Shown piece by piece: positions 22,446 through 31,580 of a stretch of DNA of 64,000 nt; within the stretch, counting starts at the first letter, position 1, and each line of letters begins with the position of its first letter. The notes beneath the pieces are model-generated. The model made no database searches. It was not told the DNA's origin and saw only the letters and a program-made list of their open reading frames with translations. The DNA is taken from assembly GCF_040784915.1 (NCBI RefSeq), contig NZ_CP160797.1, positions 2,656,137-2,720,136 on the forward strand, written 5' to 3'. Source of the stretch: Bacillus vallismortis (GTDB lineage: Bacteria; Bacillota; Bacilli; Bacillales; Bacillaceae). The translations under genes and the position numbers were made by a program.

Positions 22446-23267
22446 TTGAAGATTGGTTTTATCGGCACAGGAAATATGGGTACGATCCTTATAGAGTCAT
22501 TTATTGAATCAAAAGCAGCCGATCCCTCAAACATAACAATCACAAACCGCACAATTGAAAAAGCGTTACACATAAAGAACCGCTACAACAGCATAAACGT
22601 AACAGAAAGCCTGGAAAAGCTTGTTTCTGAAAACGAGATGATTTTTATTTGTGTTAAGCCGCTTGATATATATCCTTTACTAGCAAGAGCGGCGCCTTAT
22701 TTAAGAAAGGACCATATTCTCATTTCAATTACAAGCCCGGTTCAAACTCAACAACTCGAGCAATATGTACCATGTCAAGTGGCGCGAGTAATTCCCAGTA
22801 TTACAAACAGAGCGCTGGCAGGCGTTTCTCTCGTCACTTTCGGCACAAGCTGCGGAGAATTTGCAAAAACGAAAATCAATGAGCTCATGAAGCATATCTC
22901 TCATCCGCTGCAAATTGAAAGTGACATCACGAGGGTGGCATCAGATATCGTAAGCTGCGGCCCCGCTTTTATGAGCTATCTGATTCAGCGGTTTATAGAT
23001 GCGGCCGTTTCGGAAACATCAGTGTCCAAACAGGATGCTATTCTGATGTGTAAGGAAATGCTTGTCGGAATGGGAAAACTGCTAGAAACCGAATTGTATA
23101 CCCTGCCCGCGTTACAGGAAAAGGTTTGTGTTAAAGGCGGTGTGACAGGAGAAGGCATTAAAGCGCTGGAAAGCGGTGTGCAGGATATGTTTCACCGGGT
23201 ATTCCAAAATACTCATATGAAGTACGAGGAGGATATTTCCGCAGTGAAGAAGCAGTTTCATGTGTAG
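22446..23267 (+). CDS. comER: ComER, pyrroline-5-carboxylate reductase-like protein
   Basis: A 273-residue protein of the ProC fold: the Rossmann motif GFIGTGNMG at the start, then a helical dimer domain with a VKGGVTGEG segment. Proline synthesis is covered elsewhere in Bacillus, and comER has been linked to sporulation and biofilm control rather than uptake. TTG 22446 is chosen because AAAGGAGGGG lies seven bases upstream. It is divergent from comEA and followed by a bidirectional terminator. Confidence 0.92.
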   Translation: MKIGFIGTGNMGTILIESFIESKAADPSNITITNRTIEKALHIKNRYNSINVTESLEKLVSENEMIFICVKPLDIYPLLARAAPYLRKDHILISITSPVQTQQLEQYVPCQVARVIPSITNRALAGVSLVTFGTSCGEFAKTKINELMKHISHPLQIESDITRVASDIVSCGPAFMSYLIQRFIDAAVSETSVSKQDAILMCKEMLVGMGKLLETELYTLPALQEKVCVKGGVTGEGIKALESGVQDMFHRVFQNTHMKYEEDISAVKKQFHV

Positions 23268-23318
23268 ACGAGTATGTCATACTTTTGTCTGCACTGCAAA
23301 AGCATAAAAAAGCATTTA

Positions 23319-23352
23319 AAAAAACCATCGTCTTAGGAAACGATGGTTTTTG
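23319..23352. terminator. Bidirectional terminator between comER and yqeM
   Basis: AAAACCATCG and CGATGGTTTT form the stem with A and T runs on both sides. Confidence 0.9.
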
Positions 23353-24076
23353 ATTTCTGCGCCTTGAAAAATAGGCGTTCTGATTGTGTTGTTGGTTCTG
23401 AATCTGTAAAATCAGCTGTCACGCCGTGCAGCTGAAAGCCGCAGTTCCTCAGCATTTCTTCATATTCATCCACCGGGAACGTTCTTTGCTCATGCGTCTC
23501 ATCAAAACGGTCATACGCTTCTCCGTTCCGCACAAAAAACGACATATCATGAATGACAGAAAGCTCTTCACTTCCGGCAAAGCTCTGCCAAATATAGCTG
23601 ATATCTTCATCCTGGTCAGCAAATGTGCTATCCGGAAAGACTTCACTGACTTTATAAGATGAATGAACATCAAATAGCAACATGCCTTCAGGTTTCAACA
23701 CCCGAAATACACTTTTGAAGGTTTCGATCACATCATTTTTCGTTTTTAAATAATTTAATGAGTCACAGCATATCACAACAGCGTCAAACTGGCCGTCAAA
23801 GCCGGTAATCTCTCTCATATCCTGCTGAAGAAAAAGAATCGGCTGGTTACTGGAGACCTTTTGCTGGGCGTAAGCAAGCATTTCCTCACTGAGGTCGATC
23901 CCCGTGACCTCGAAGCCTTTTTCGGCAAGCCGGACTGAGATTTCCCCTGTGCCGCATGCCAGATCGAGGATACGGCCTTTTTCCGGGAGAGCTGCTTCAA
24001 TCCACTTTGTCCATTGATCGTAAGGTGCGTGCGACATTAACTCGTCATACACGCTTGCAAAGCCTTGGTAAATCAT
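23333..24076 (-). CDS. yqeM: YqeM, S-adenosylmethionine-dependent methyltransferase
   Basis: A 247-residue class I methyltransferase with motif I (ILDLACGTGEIS, about residues 36-47) and the acidic loop VTGIDLSEEM. No substrate-specific feature is visible. Its start overlaps the end of rsfS by four bases, so it is the last gene of the yqeG-yqeM operon. Confidence 0.9.
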   Translation of the reverse strand: MIYQGFASVYDELMSHAPYDQWTKWIEAALPEKGRILDLACGTGEISVRLAEKGFEVTGIDLSEEMLAYAQQKVSSNQPILFLQQDMREITGFDGQFDAVVICCDSLNYLKTKNDVIETFKSVFRVLKPEGMLLFDVHSSYKVSEVFPDSTFADQDEDISYIWQSFAGSEELSVIHDMSFFVRNGEAYDRFDETHEQRTFPVDEYEEMLRNCGFQLHGVTADFTDSEPTTQSERLFFKAQKSKTIVS

Positions 24077-24429
24077 TGGTTCATTCCAAGCTCAAGATCT
24101 GCGAGCGGAGCGTCCCCCCACAGTTTTTCCAGATTGTAGTAGCTTCTTTCATCCTTGTGGAAGACATGCACAATCACATCGCCAAGGTCAACGAGCACCC
24201 ATCTTGCTTCATCGAAGCCTTCCATCTTTTTGATTTGAATGCCGTTTTCTTCAGCCTGATCCTTGATTTCACGGGCAATCGCCTGCACCTGTTTATCTGA
24301 ATTCCCGTGGCAGATCAGAAAATAATCAGCAACCAGAGATATGCCTTCCATATCCAGTGCTAAAATATCCTCTGCCCGTTTATCATCACAAGCCGCAGCT
24401 GCGATCTTTAAAATGGACTTTTGGTTCAT
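24073..24429 (-). CDS. rsfS: Ribosomal silencing factor RsfS
   Basis: A 118-residue RsfS/Iojap protein. It binds L14 of the large subunit and blocks subunit joining when nutrients fall. The DYFLICHGNSDKQVQA and WVLVDLGDVIVHVF segments are the family core. It lies between yqeK and yqeM in the operon. Confidence 0.95.
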   Translation of the reverse strand: MNQKSILKIAAAACDDKRAEDILALDMEGISLVADYFLICHGNSDKQVQAIAREIKDQAEENGIQIKKMEGFDEARWVLVDLGDVIVHVFHKDERSYYNLEKLWGDAPLADLELGMNQ

Positions 24430-24446
24430 TCACAAATTCCTCCTGT

Positions 24447-25007
24447 TCAGTTGCCGGACACAAGCCAGTTATACGTTGAAAATGTGTCTGGAAAAACCGG
24501 TTGATTTTTTTTCATAAGAAACATCATTGTATTTTTAATGGATTGAATCAGCGCTTGATTCAAATCTGTCTCGGCAAGTTTACGCACCTCATCGACACCG
24601 GGAAATGCCCGGTTTGGTTCAATGTAATCGGCAACGTAAATCACTTTTTCTAAAAGTGTCATGCCAGGCCGTCCAGAGGTATGATACCTGATGGCGTCAA
24701 GAATGTCTTCATCTTGAATCCCCGCTTCTCTTTGGACCAAATAAGCGCCGACCGGAGCGTGCCACAGCTCCGGATTATGATCCAATAAATGCGAAGGCAT
24801 TTTTTCTCGCGCAATAATTTGTTTCATTTCTTCTTTCGGGCGGAATTTGGCATAATCATGAAAGATAGCCGCTGTTTCCGCTTTTTTAGGGTTGGCTCCA
24901 AAACGCTCCGCAAGTTCGATCGCCGTGTTCATCACACCAATCGTGTGGATATATCGGTGTTCGGTCAATTGCTGCTTAACGCAGGCAAGTGCCTCCTCAC
25001 GATTCAT
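24447..25007 (-). CDS. yqeK: YqeK, HD-domain diadenosine tetraphosphatase
   Basis: A 186-residue HD-domain hydrolase; [10 protein letters not shown] carries the HD metal ligands and further conserved histidines follow ([16 protein letters not shown]). Members cleave Ap4A symmetrically to ADP. ATG 25007, nine bases behind GGAGA, overlaps the 3' end of nadD by 11 bases; the ATG at 25016 lies too close to that ribosome site. Confidence 0.92.
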   Translation of the reverse strand: MNREEALACVKQQLTEHRYIHTIGVMNTAIELAERFGANPKKAETAAIFHDYAKFRPKEEMKQIIAREKMPSHLLDHNPELWHAPVGAYLVQREAGIQDEDILDAIRYHTSGRPGMTLLEKVIYVADYIEPNRAFPGVDEVRKLAETDLNQALIQSIKNTMMFLMKKNQPVFPDTFSTYNWLVSGN

Positions 25008-25566
25008 ATAAACCATTCTCCTCTACATACTTCTTCACTTTATCAGGGATTAAGTAGTCAGTGGGTTTCTTGCTTTTAAACCGTTCCCTTATCATAGTTG
25101 ATGATACCTCAAATTCCGGAACGTCTGCAAAGAGAAGCGGATAAGGGGTTTCAACATGAAAACCGGGGCGCTTTACTCCAATAAATTGAATGAGGTTCAG
25201 CAACTCGTCCAGCTTATACCATTTCGGCAAATATTCAATCATATCAGCACCGATAATAAAGAACAGCTGATCATTCGGATAACGCTGGTTCAGTAAAGAA
25301 ACAGTATCAAACGTATAGGAAGGCCCTTCTCTTTCCATTTCAGCCAACTCCAGCTTAAAGGACGGATTAGACTGAATCGCAAGCTTCAGCATTTCCACAC
25401 GATGAAAGCTGTCCGTATAGTTTTCTTTCTGTTTATGCGGCGGAATTTGATTGGGCATAAACCAAATTTCATCAAGCCCCGCCTGAAACAGCACCTCATT
25501 CGCCATTAAGAGGTGGCCGTTATGCGGAGGGTCAAACGTGCCTCCGAAAATACCGATTTTCTTCAT
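24997..25566 (-). CDS. nadD: Nicotinate-mononucleotide adenylyltransferase NadD
   Basis: A 189-residue nucleotidyltransferase that makes nicotinic acid adenine dinucleotide in NAD synthesis. [11 protein letters not shown] carries the HxGH signature and SSTMIRER the ISSTxIR motif. ATG 25566 follows AAGGTGG; the frame opens three codons earlier without support. Confidence 0.96.
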   Translation of the reverse strand: MKKIGIFGGTFDPPHNGHLLMANEVLFQAGLDEIWFMPNQIPPHKQKENYTDSFHRVEMLKLAIQSNPSFKLELAEMEREGPSYTFDTVSLLNQRYPNDQLFFIIGADMIEYLPKWYKLDELLNLIQFIGVKRPGFHVETPYPLLFADVPEFEVSSTMIRERFKSKKPTDYLIPDKVKKYVEENGLYES

Positions 25567-25577
25567 TTCAACCACCT

Positions 25578-25868
25578 TTAAGGAAGCTCGATTTGTTTAT
25601 TTTCCTTTGATTCCTTATATAACACAATCGTATTGCCGATTGTCTGCACCAATTGAGAGCGGCTTCCTTTTACAAGAGCTTCCGCAACATCGTTTTTATC
25701 CTCTTCACAATTCTGAAGAACGCTGACTTTAATCAGCTCTCTCGCTTCAAGCGCCTCAGCAATTTGTTTAATCATGTTGTCGTTTACTCCGCCTTTGCCT
25801 ACTTGAAAAATCGGCGTTAAATGATGCGCTTTTGAACGTAAAAAACGTTTTTGTTTACCTGTTAACAT
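25578..25868 (-). CDS. yqeI: YqeI, CRM-domain RNA-binding protein
   Basis: A 96-residue YhbY/CRS1 protein. The LKVGKGG-like turn appears as [11 protein letters not shown], followed by the LIKVSVL strand. E. coli YhbY associates with the 50S precursor, so a role in ribosome assembly is likely. Its start overlaps the aroE stop by seven bases. Confidence 0.93.
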   Translation of the reverse strand: MLTGKQKRFLRSKAHHLTPIFQVGKGGVNDNMIKQIAEALEARELIKVSVLQNCEEDKNDVAEALVKGSRSQLVQTIGNTIVLYKESKENKQIELP

Positions 25869-26704
25869 TCTGTTCCTCCTAATTTTCCTATAACAATTGA
25901 TCTCATTTTTTCAATATCAGGCTCTTGTCCAGTCCACAATTGGAAAGACAATGCTGCCTGTTCTACAAACATGCCCACTCCATCTAGTGTTTTCAGGCCT
26001 TTTTGGTTTGCTTCTTTTAAAAGAGCCGTCTGAATTGGATTATACACGATATCGCATACGACGGCACTGCTTTGTGCACACTGCAATGAAAGCGGCACAT
26101 CTTCCACGTTCGGATACATGCCCACAGACGTTGTATGGATGATCACATCATACTGCTCAAGCCGCTCTTCTGCTTCTTTTATGCTTAACACTTCTTTATT
26201 TTGAAATGAGGGAGTGGATTCTGTAAGCTGCTTTGCTTTTTCCAACGTCCGGTTGCAAATGTCAAACTTTATCGGAACATTGCGGGCAATTGCTGTGAAA
26301 ATGGCTCTTGCCGCTCCGCCCGCGCCGATCATTAAGAATGACAGTTCAGAGATGGGCTTGTCCAGTACCTTCATTAATGACTTCACAAAGCCTTCCCCAT
26401 CGGTATTGTATCCGACAAGCTTGTCTCCCTCTCTTCTCACCGTATTTACGGCACCGATCACTTTTGCACTATCATCAATATGATCCAGGTAATCCATAAT
26501 GGAAACCTTATGCGGAACAGTCACATTGATTCCTTGTACGCCAAGTGCTCTTATTCCTTTTACCGCATCTTCCAGATCATTCTCTTCTACCTTGAAAGCA
26601 TGGTAATGTCCGTCTAGACCGAGATCTTTCAATGATGCGTTATGAATATCAGGTGACATGGAATGGCCAATCGGATTTCCGATAACTCCGTACAGCTTTT
26701 TCAT
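25862..26704 (-). CDS. aroE: Shikimate dehydrogenase
   Basis: A 280-residue NADP enzyme reducing 3-dehydroshikimate in aromatic amino-acid synthesis (called aroD in the B. subtilis literature). The substrate site shows the SMSPDIHN turn and NVTVPHK with the catalytic lysine; the NADP domain shows IGAGGAARA. Third gene of the yqeG operon. Confidence 0.95.
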   Translation of the reverse strand: MKKLYGVIGNPIGHSMSPDIHNASLKDLGLDGHYHAFKVEENDLEDAVKGIRALGVQGINVTVPHKVSIMDYLDHIDDSAKVIGAVNTVRREGDKLVGYNTDGEGFVKSLMKVLDKPISELSFLMIGAGGAARAIFTAIARNVPIKFDICNRTLEKAKQLTESTPSFQNKEVLSIKEAEERLEQYDVIIHTTSVGMYPNVEDVPLSLQCAQSSAVVCDIVYNPIQTALLKEANQKGLKTLDGVGMFVEQAALSFQLWTGQEPDIEKMRSIVIGKLGGTEC

Positions 26705-26722
26705 GCTCCTCTCCCCTTTTCA

Positions 26723-27823
26723 TTAAATTAATGAGCGCCGAACAAATACGTGAACGCCTTTTGGCGCGTAAGCAGTTACTTTTTTATCGGCGTCATGCAC
26801 TGTTACCCAGCCTAACCCTGAGAAAACGATATCTGTCTTATTGTCTTTTATCGTAAACGTATGGGCGACCAATTCCGGAAACTCATCCATTTCATCTTTT
26901 CCCGGAGGTGTGAGCAATTCCCCTGCATGCTTTTCATAAAGCGCGTCTGCATTTTCCAGTTTTGTCCTATGAATCATCAGCTCATTCGGCATATAGCAAA
27001 TAAAAGGAGCCCTTTCTCCGGACACATAATCGAACCTTGCAAGCCCGCCGAAATACAGTGTTTGCTGATCGTTAAGCTGGAATGTGCGAGGTTTCAGCTC
27101 CTTTTTAGGAGATAGTATTTTAAGATCCTTTTTATTGACATAATGCGCCATTTGATGATGGTTGATTATGCCCGGTGTATCATAAAGCGCTGAGCCGTCG
27201 TCCAGCGGGATTTCAATTGCATCAAGAGTTGTGCCAGGAAATTGGGATGTCGTAATAATATCTTCTTCACCTGATACTTCTTTAATAATCCGGTTAATAA
27301 AGGTTGACTTCCCTACATTTGTACACCCGACAACATAGACATCTTTATCGTTGCGGTAATACTCAATCGCATCAATTACTTCTCTGATCCCCTGGCCGCG
27401 TCCCGCGCTGACCAAAAATACGTCAACCGGTTTTAAGCCAAGCTCTTTCGCTTCACGCTTCATCCACTGGATCAGACGTTCTCTTTTCAGTGACTTAGGC
27501 AAAATATCAGCTTTATTGCCAATCAATAAGATAGGGTTTCCCCCCACCAAACGCTGCAGCCCATTGATCCAGCTGCCGTTAAAATCAAAAATATCAACAA
27601 TTTTAACAACTAGAGAATCGGTTTCCCCAATACCGTGAAGAATGTTTAAGAAATCATCATCCGTTAAGGAAACATCTTGTATTTCATTATAGTTTTTCAG
27701 TCTGAAGCAGCGCTGGCAAATCACATTTTCTTTCGTGAGCGATGCAGGCGGCGCGTATCCCAGACCTGTTTTGTCCTCGGTTTGGATTGTCACTCCGCAG
27801 CCGATACAAACAACCTTTTCCAT
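26723..27823 (-). CDS. yqeH: YqeH, circularly permuted ribosome-assembly GTPase
   Basis: A 366-residue GTPase needed for 30S assembly. An N-terminal treble-clef zinc finger (C6, C9, then CQRC around residue 35) precedes a GTPase domain with permuted motif order: NKAD (G4) comes before GCTNVGKSTF (G1) and DTPG (G3). The tail is a likely RNA-binding region. Four bases separate it from yqeG. Confidence 0.95.
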   Translation of the reverse strand: MEKVVCIGCGVTIQTEDKTGLGYAPPASLTKENVICQRCFRLKNYNEIQDVSLTDDDFLNILHGIGETDSLVVKIVDIFDFNGSWINGLQRLVGGNPILLIGNKADILPKSLKRERLIQWMKREAKELGLKPVDVFLVSAGRGQGIREVIDAIEYYRNDKDVYVVGCTNVGKSTFINRIIKEVSGEEDIITTSQFPGTTLDAIEIPLDDGSALYDTPGIINHHQMAHYVNKKDLKILSPKKELKPRTFQLNDQQTLYFGGLARFDYVSGERAPFICYMPNELMIHRTKLENADALYEKHAGELLTPPGKDEMDEFPELVAHTFTIKDNKTDIVFSGLGWVTVHDADKKVTAYAPKGVHVFVRRSLI

Positions 27824-27826
27824 TTC

Positions 27827-28345
27827 TTACTCCTCCCACTGAATGTGCCCTTTTCGTTTGAGAGCACTCAGTATTCTGCGTTCGACCTGGCGGTTAAAGC
27901 GCGTAATAAACCCGTCAGAGGAAGCAACAGGCACGACCAAAATCGTATGGTAGCCGTTTCGATTTCCCCCGAGCACATCGGTCATGAGCTGATCTCCGAT
28001 GACCACGCAGTCCTCTTTTTTCAGCTCCATATTGCGCACAGCTCTGTTAAAAGCTTTGCCCATTGGTTTTCTTGCTTTGTAGATGAATGGGATTCCAAGC
28101 GGCTCTGAGAAAAGTTTTACTCTTCTTTCATTATTATTAGAGACAATCGTCACTTTAATGCCGTGGTCCTTCATTTCTTCAAACCACTCGATCAAACGCG
28201 GCGTCGCGTTCGGCCTGTCCCACTCAACAAGCGTATTATCCAGATCAGTAATAATTCCTTTTACATTTCGTTCCTTTAATTTCTCAGGCGTAATATGAAA
28301 AATATTTTTCACGAACTCGTCAGGTAAAAAAAACTTTTTTAACAA
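27827..28345 (-). CDS. yqeG: YqeG, HAD-family (IIIA) phosphatase
   Basis: A 172-residue HAD hydrolase with motif I DLDNTL (nucleophile Asp near residue 37), VSNNN as motif II and GDQLMTDV as the acidic motif. Relatives dephosphorylate phosphatidylglycerophosphate or other small phosphates; the substrate cannot be read here. TTG 28345 is chosen because GGGAAGGG lies eight bases upstream; a GTG at 28354 lies within that site. First gene of the operon. Confidence 0.9.
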   Translation of the reverse strand: MLKKFFLPDEFVKNIFHITPEKLKERNVKGIITDLDNTLVEWDRPNATPRLIEWFEEMKDHGIKVTIVSNNNERRVKLFSEPLGIPFIYKARKPMGKAFNRAVRNMELKKEDCVVIGDQLMTDVLGGNRNGYHTILVVPVASSDGFITRFNRQVERRILSALKRKGHIQWEE

Positions 28346-28457
28346 AACCCGCACCCTTCCCTTTTCTCTTTAAAATGATTGTCGAAAAAAATCGAACTTG
28401 TGCCTAAAGAAAAACTGAGCAAAAAAATTTCGACAAAAATTGGGTTTCTTCACCAGT

Positions 28458-28557
28458 TGTGGATAAAATTACACACACTATCCACTCTTATTACATCACT
28501 CTTTAGACAAATTATAAACACGATACTCACAGGTTATCCACTTTCTGGTGTGGATAA
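28458..28557. promoter_or_regulatory. DnaA box cluster upstream of sda
   Basis: TGTGGATAA at 28458-28466 and 28549-28557 are perfect reverse copies of TTATCCACA; TTATCCACT at 28534-28542 has one mismatch and a weaker site lies near 28478. sda is a known DnaA target, so this is its DnaA-responsive control region. Confidence 0.85.
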
Positions 28558-28669
28558 CAGAACGATTGTTCTTATATGCATTTCATGGTAGATTAAAGAT
28601 AACTTCAGCCTCAGATGTGCGCAACGTATCAATGTATGCGTTAAAATCATGAATGATTCCAACTTTTAA

Positions 28670-28843
<174 letters not shown>

Positions 28844-28940
28844 TAGGAACTTGTCTATTTTTTCCGGGCGTATTTCCTTTTTTTACTCAGATGACTGATA
28901 TTATATCACTTCGGTTGCGCGCTTTACTACTGTTTTCAGC

Positions 28941-28970
28941 AAAAAACACCCCTAAAAAGAGGTGTTTTCA
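28941..28970 (-). terminator. Terminator behind the 30-residue membrane peptide
   Basis: AAAACACC and GGTGTTTT pair around a 10-base loop; on the minus strand a T run follows. Confidence 0.8.
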
Positions 28971-28981
28971 AGGGACGGTAA

Positions 28982-29074
28982 CTATGCTAACCAATATATG
29001 CCGCCCACAACCAGGAGAACAACAACTAAAACAACGATAAAAGCGTATCCATATGCTCTGCCTGCGCCATACAT
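28982..29074 (-). CDS. Tiny YjcZ-like membrane peptide, 30 residues
   Basis: ATG 29074 follows TAAGGAGGCG at a perfect distance and encodes a 30-residue peptide. A glycine/tyrosine head (MYGAGRAYGY) precedes one hydrophobic helix of I, V and L ending in IYWLA. This is the form of the YjcZ-type sporulation membrane peptides found in many Bacillus copies. A terminator follows the stop. Spore association is by family only. It lies between sda and yqeF. Confidence 0.8.
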   Translation of the reverse strand: MYGAGRAYGYAFIVVLVVVLLVVGGIYWLA

Positions 29075-29147
29075 TGAAGCGCCTCCTTACATAAGGTTTA
29101 TAACAGCCTATGTAGGAGAAATAAAACGGCTTAGGCCGTTGTCCGGC

Positions 29148-29879
29148 TCAGTACTTCAAAACCTGCCCATCTTGTATTCCTTCATATACAATCCTTGCCC
29201 CTTTAGGTGTCATATGATTGCCTGAAGGATCTATCAGACCGGATTGGATAAGCGCTTCATCAGTTGCTTTTCCGCCGTCTGCTTCTATAAAATGCTTCCA
29301 GTTATCTACAAGAGGGACATCTAGGCGCTCCGACACATCTCTTGTAATATCGTTGTATGAATTGTGCCATTTTCTCGCCCCGCCCTTCGGTTCAAAAGCA
29401 GCTGCTTTATATCTCGAATAGTAAAACAGATGGTGCTTCCCGTTTCCTTCTATAATTGGGATACATGTCATTAGGATTGGTTTGATCCCGTCTTCTCTGC
29501 TTTCTTTAATAAAATAAACGAGATTTTCTCTAAAACGCTGCTTCGATACTCTCGGTTTCCCCTCAGTCAGTATCGCGGCGTCATTTGTGCCGAACATAAT
29601 AAACAAATACTTCGGTTTTTGATCAAGCACATCTGTCTGAAACCGCAGACGTGCATCCTCTGTTGTCTGTCCGCCAATTCCCGCATTGAGTATATCAAGC
29701 TTTCCGCGTTCAGCCGTTTTTAACATATTAACCCACTGCTGTGCTTTTGGATAATCGCGGTAGTCCCAATTAGAGCCTCTCGTATTGCTGTCACCAAATG
29801 CTACAACGTCTTCGTATCCCTTACCCTCGCATCCTGCTGTAACGGACAGCAGAAGGAAAAGGATAAAAAAATGCTTCAT
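29148..29879 (-). CDS. yqeF: YqeF, SGNH-family lipoprotein esterase
   Basis: A 243-residue lipoprotein: signal peptide with lipobox TAGC (Cys near 17), then a GDSL/SGNH hydrolase domain. FGDSNTRGS holds the nucleophile serine, GGQT the glycine block, MFGTNDA the asparagine block, and the SGNHMTPKG stretch the acid and histidine. The substrate is unknown; acyl-ester cleavage outside the membrane is expected. Confidence 0.9.
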   Translation of the reverse strand: MKHFFILFLLLSVTAGCEGKGYEDVVAFGDSNTRGSNWDYRDYPKAQQWVNMLKTAERGKLDILNAGIGGQTTEDARLRFQTDVLDQKPKYLFIMFGTNDAAILTEGKPRVSKQRFRENLVYFIKESREDGIKPILMTCIPIIEGNGKHHLFYYSRYKAAAFEPKGGARKWHNSYNDITRDVSERLDVPLVDNWKHFIEADGGKATDEALIQSGLIDPSGNHMTPKGARIVYEGIQDGQVLKY

Positions 29880-30077
29880 CTTTACACCCCCAAAAGCCTC
29901 ACCTTAATGTTATACCTCTGTTCCCTTTCGTTCAATGAAGAGTTTTCTTGTTATTACTTTTTTTTCCTATTGTTAACGTGTCCCCCTTAGTGAAAATCAT
30001 GCTGCTTTCATTGCGGCATAGGTTGATTCCTTAAAATTCCCTTCTTCTCAATCGAAAAAACACACAAACCATAGAGA

Positions 30078-30115
30078 AGAAAATAACCTGCATCCGCATT
30101 AGAAACAGGTTATCC
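30078..30115 (-). terminator. Terminator behind the cwlH relic
   Basis: ATAACCTG and CAGGTTAT pair, followed on the minus strand by TTTTC. Confidence 0.65.
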
Positions 30116-30127
30116 CTTGCCCTGTGT

Positions 30128-30730
30128 TCACTTTAACTTCGATTTAAGCTTGGCCTTTGTTTTTGGTCCATAGATGCCGTCTGCAGTTAATCCGTTCATA
30201 AGCTGAAAACGCTTGACGGCAGCGGGTAAGATGAACTCTTTTGGAGGTGTATCGGAGAAAGAAATTCTGTTTATAAAAGAACTCCAGTGCTCCAAGAGCT
30301 TGCCCGGACAGTCCTTCCCGGACCATTTTTTGTGGGGAACGACATGTTTCAGCGGAATATTGTTTTCTTTCATTAGTTTTCGGATCAGCCACTGGGCATT
30401 TGCTGTTGCTTTTTCAAAATCGGCGTCAGCATTTTCGCAGATTTCAATCCCGATTGAATTGCGGTTCCCTGTCCCGTTTGTGCCGTCACCCGCATGCCAG
30501 CCATTTTCATCTATCGGAAGATGCTGATAAATGACTGAATCATCAACTGTAAAATGCCAGCTGACAGATGTGCTTCGGTTTGTCACATAATTGGCGTGCA
30601 TTTTCGCATCAGCGCCTTTGGCGGTATTCGCTGTATTATGATATGAACCGTAATATAAGCAGGAGTCATCGCATAGCCCGGACGATTATCGTTCGATGCC
30701 GGAATAAAATCCTTTTTTTATCGTGACCAT
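30128..30730 (-). pseudogene. cwlH: cwlH pseudogene (N-acetylmuramoyl-L-alanine amidase)
   Basis: Intact CwlH of B. subtilis is about 250 residues and helps lyse the mother cell. Here the original ATG (30730) is present and reads MVTIKKGF, then an extra base shifts the frame into TAA after 14 codons. A 5-base insertion about 80 bases later, inside the zinc-ligand VHNTAN segment, restores the frame. The rest is readable to 30128, but the segment between PPKE and AVKRFQL is collapsed, removing most of the first peptidoglycan-binding repeat. An ORF from an internal ATG (30601, 157 residues) lacks the first zinc ligand and is unlikely to be active. Confidence 0.88.
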
Positions 30731-30923
30731 TTCTATCCCTCCCTGCTATTAAAGAATGCAGAAAACATAGGGATGGGCTGCCTATTTTACAAGATTAAAA
30801 AGAATTGTGTTCTAAATCCAAATATCAATTTTAGTTGAATCGCTGAACTGACACCAGTTATACTAACGTAGATGACGGAGGTTTTGGCTCCTGACATCAC
30901 CTTAGTTGGGAGTGACCATAAAC

Positions 30924-31550
30924 ATGTTAAAAAAGATACTAGGTATCATCGTGATTATAACTGTCATTGCAGTCGGTTTTTTTCAGAAAGAAGCTTGGCT
31001 TGAGGCGATCAAAGCAGGAGGGATGTTTTCTGTTTTATTCAGTATGCTGCTGATTGCTGCCGATGTTTTTTTCCCCATTGTGCCGTTTGCTTTGGTTGCC
31101 GCTTTAAACGGCGCTGTGTTCGGAATCGCAAATGGGATCTGGATTACACTGACCGGCTCAATGCTTGGTACAATCATGCTGTTTTTTCTCGCCAGATACA
31201 GCTTTAGAGATTGGGCCAGAAAAAAAGTTCAGGCCTATCCGGCTATCCAAAGCTACGAGGCTTCCTTCAACAAAAATGCTTTTACCGCTGTTTTATTAGG
31301 AAGACTCATCCCCGTCATCCCTTCTCTTGTCATGAACGTGATATGCGGGCTGAGTCAGGTTCGCTGGCATGTTTTTTTCTTCGCGTCTCTCATAGGGAAA
31401 ATCCCGAATATTGTCGTTGTTACCATTGCAGGTGCTAATTTTCCCAGCGACAAATTACTGTCTTTCAGCATTTACGGAGCCTACATTCTGATCATCATGA
31501 TGATCATTTATAAAAAGTTCCCTCATCTGCTGAACGTGCAAAAAAAATAA
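30924..31550 (+). CDS. yqeD: YqeD, TVP38/TMEM64-family membrane protein
   Basis: A 208-residue protein of the SNARE-associated/DedA-like superfamily. Several membrane helices are visible, with the conserved GSMLGTIMLFFLARY and LLGRLIPVIPS segments that form the re-entrant loops. These proteins are thought to move lipids or small solutes. ATG 30924 is chosen; a TTG at 30906 lies upstream without better context. A terminator shared with yqeC follows. Confidence 0.9.
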   Translation: MLKKILGIIVIITVIAVGFFQKEAWLEAIKAGGMFSVLFSMLLIAADVFFPIVPFALVAALNGAVFGIANGIWITLTGSMLGTIMLFFLARYSFRDWARKKVQAYPAIQSYEASFNKNAFTAVLLGRLIPVIPSLVMNVICGLSQVRWHVFFFASLIGKIPNIVVVTIAGANFPSDKLLSFSIYGAYILIIMMIIYKKFPHLLNVQKK

Positions 31551-31580
31551 GGAGGCGTGTTCGTCCCCTTACTTTTTTTC
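31541..31580. terminator. Terminator between yqeD and yqeC
   Basis: TAAGGAGG and CCCCTTA pair around a short loop, with an A run before and a T run after. Confidence 0.7.
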
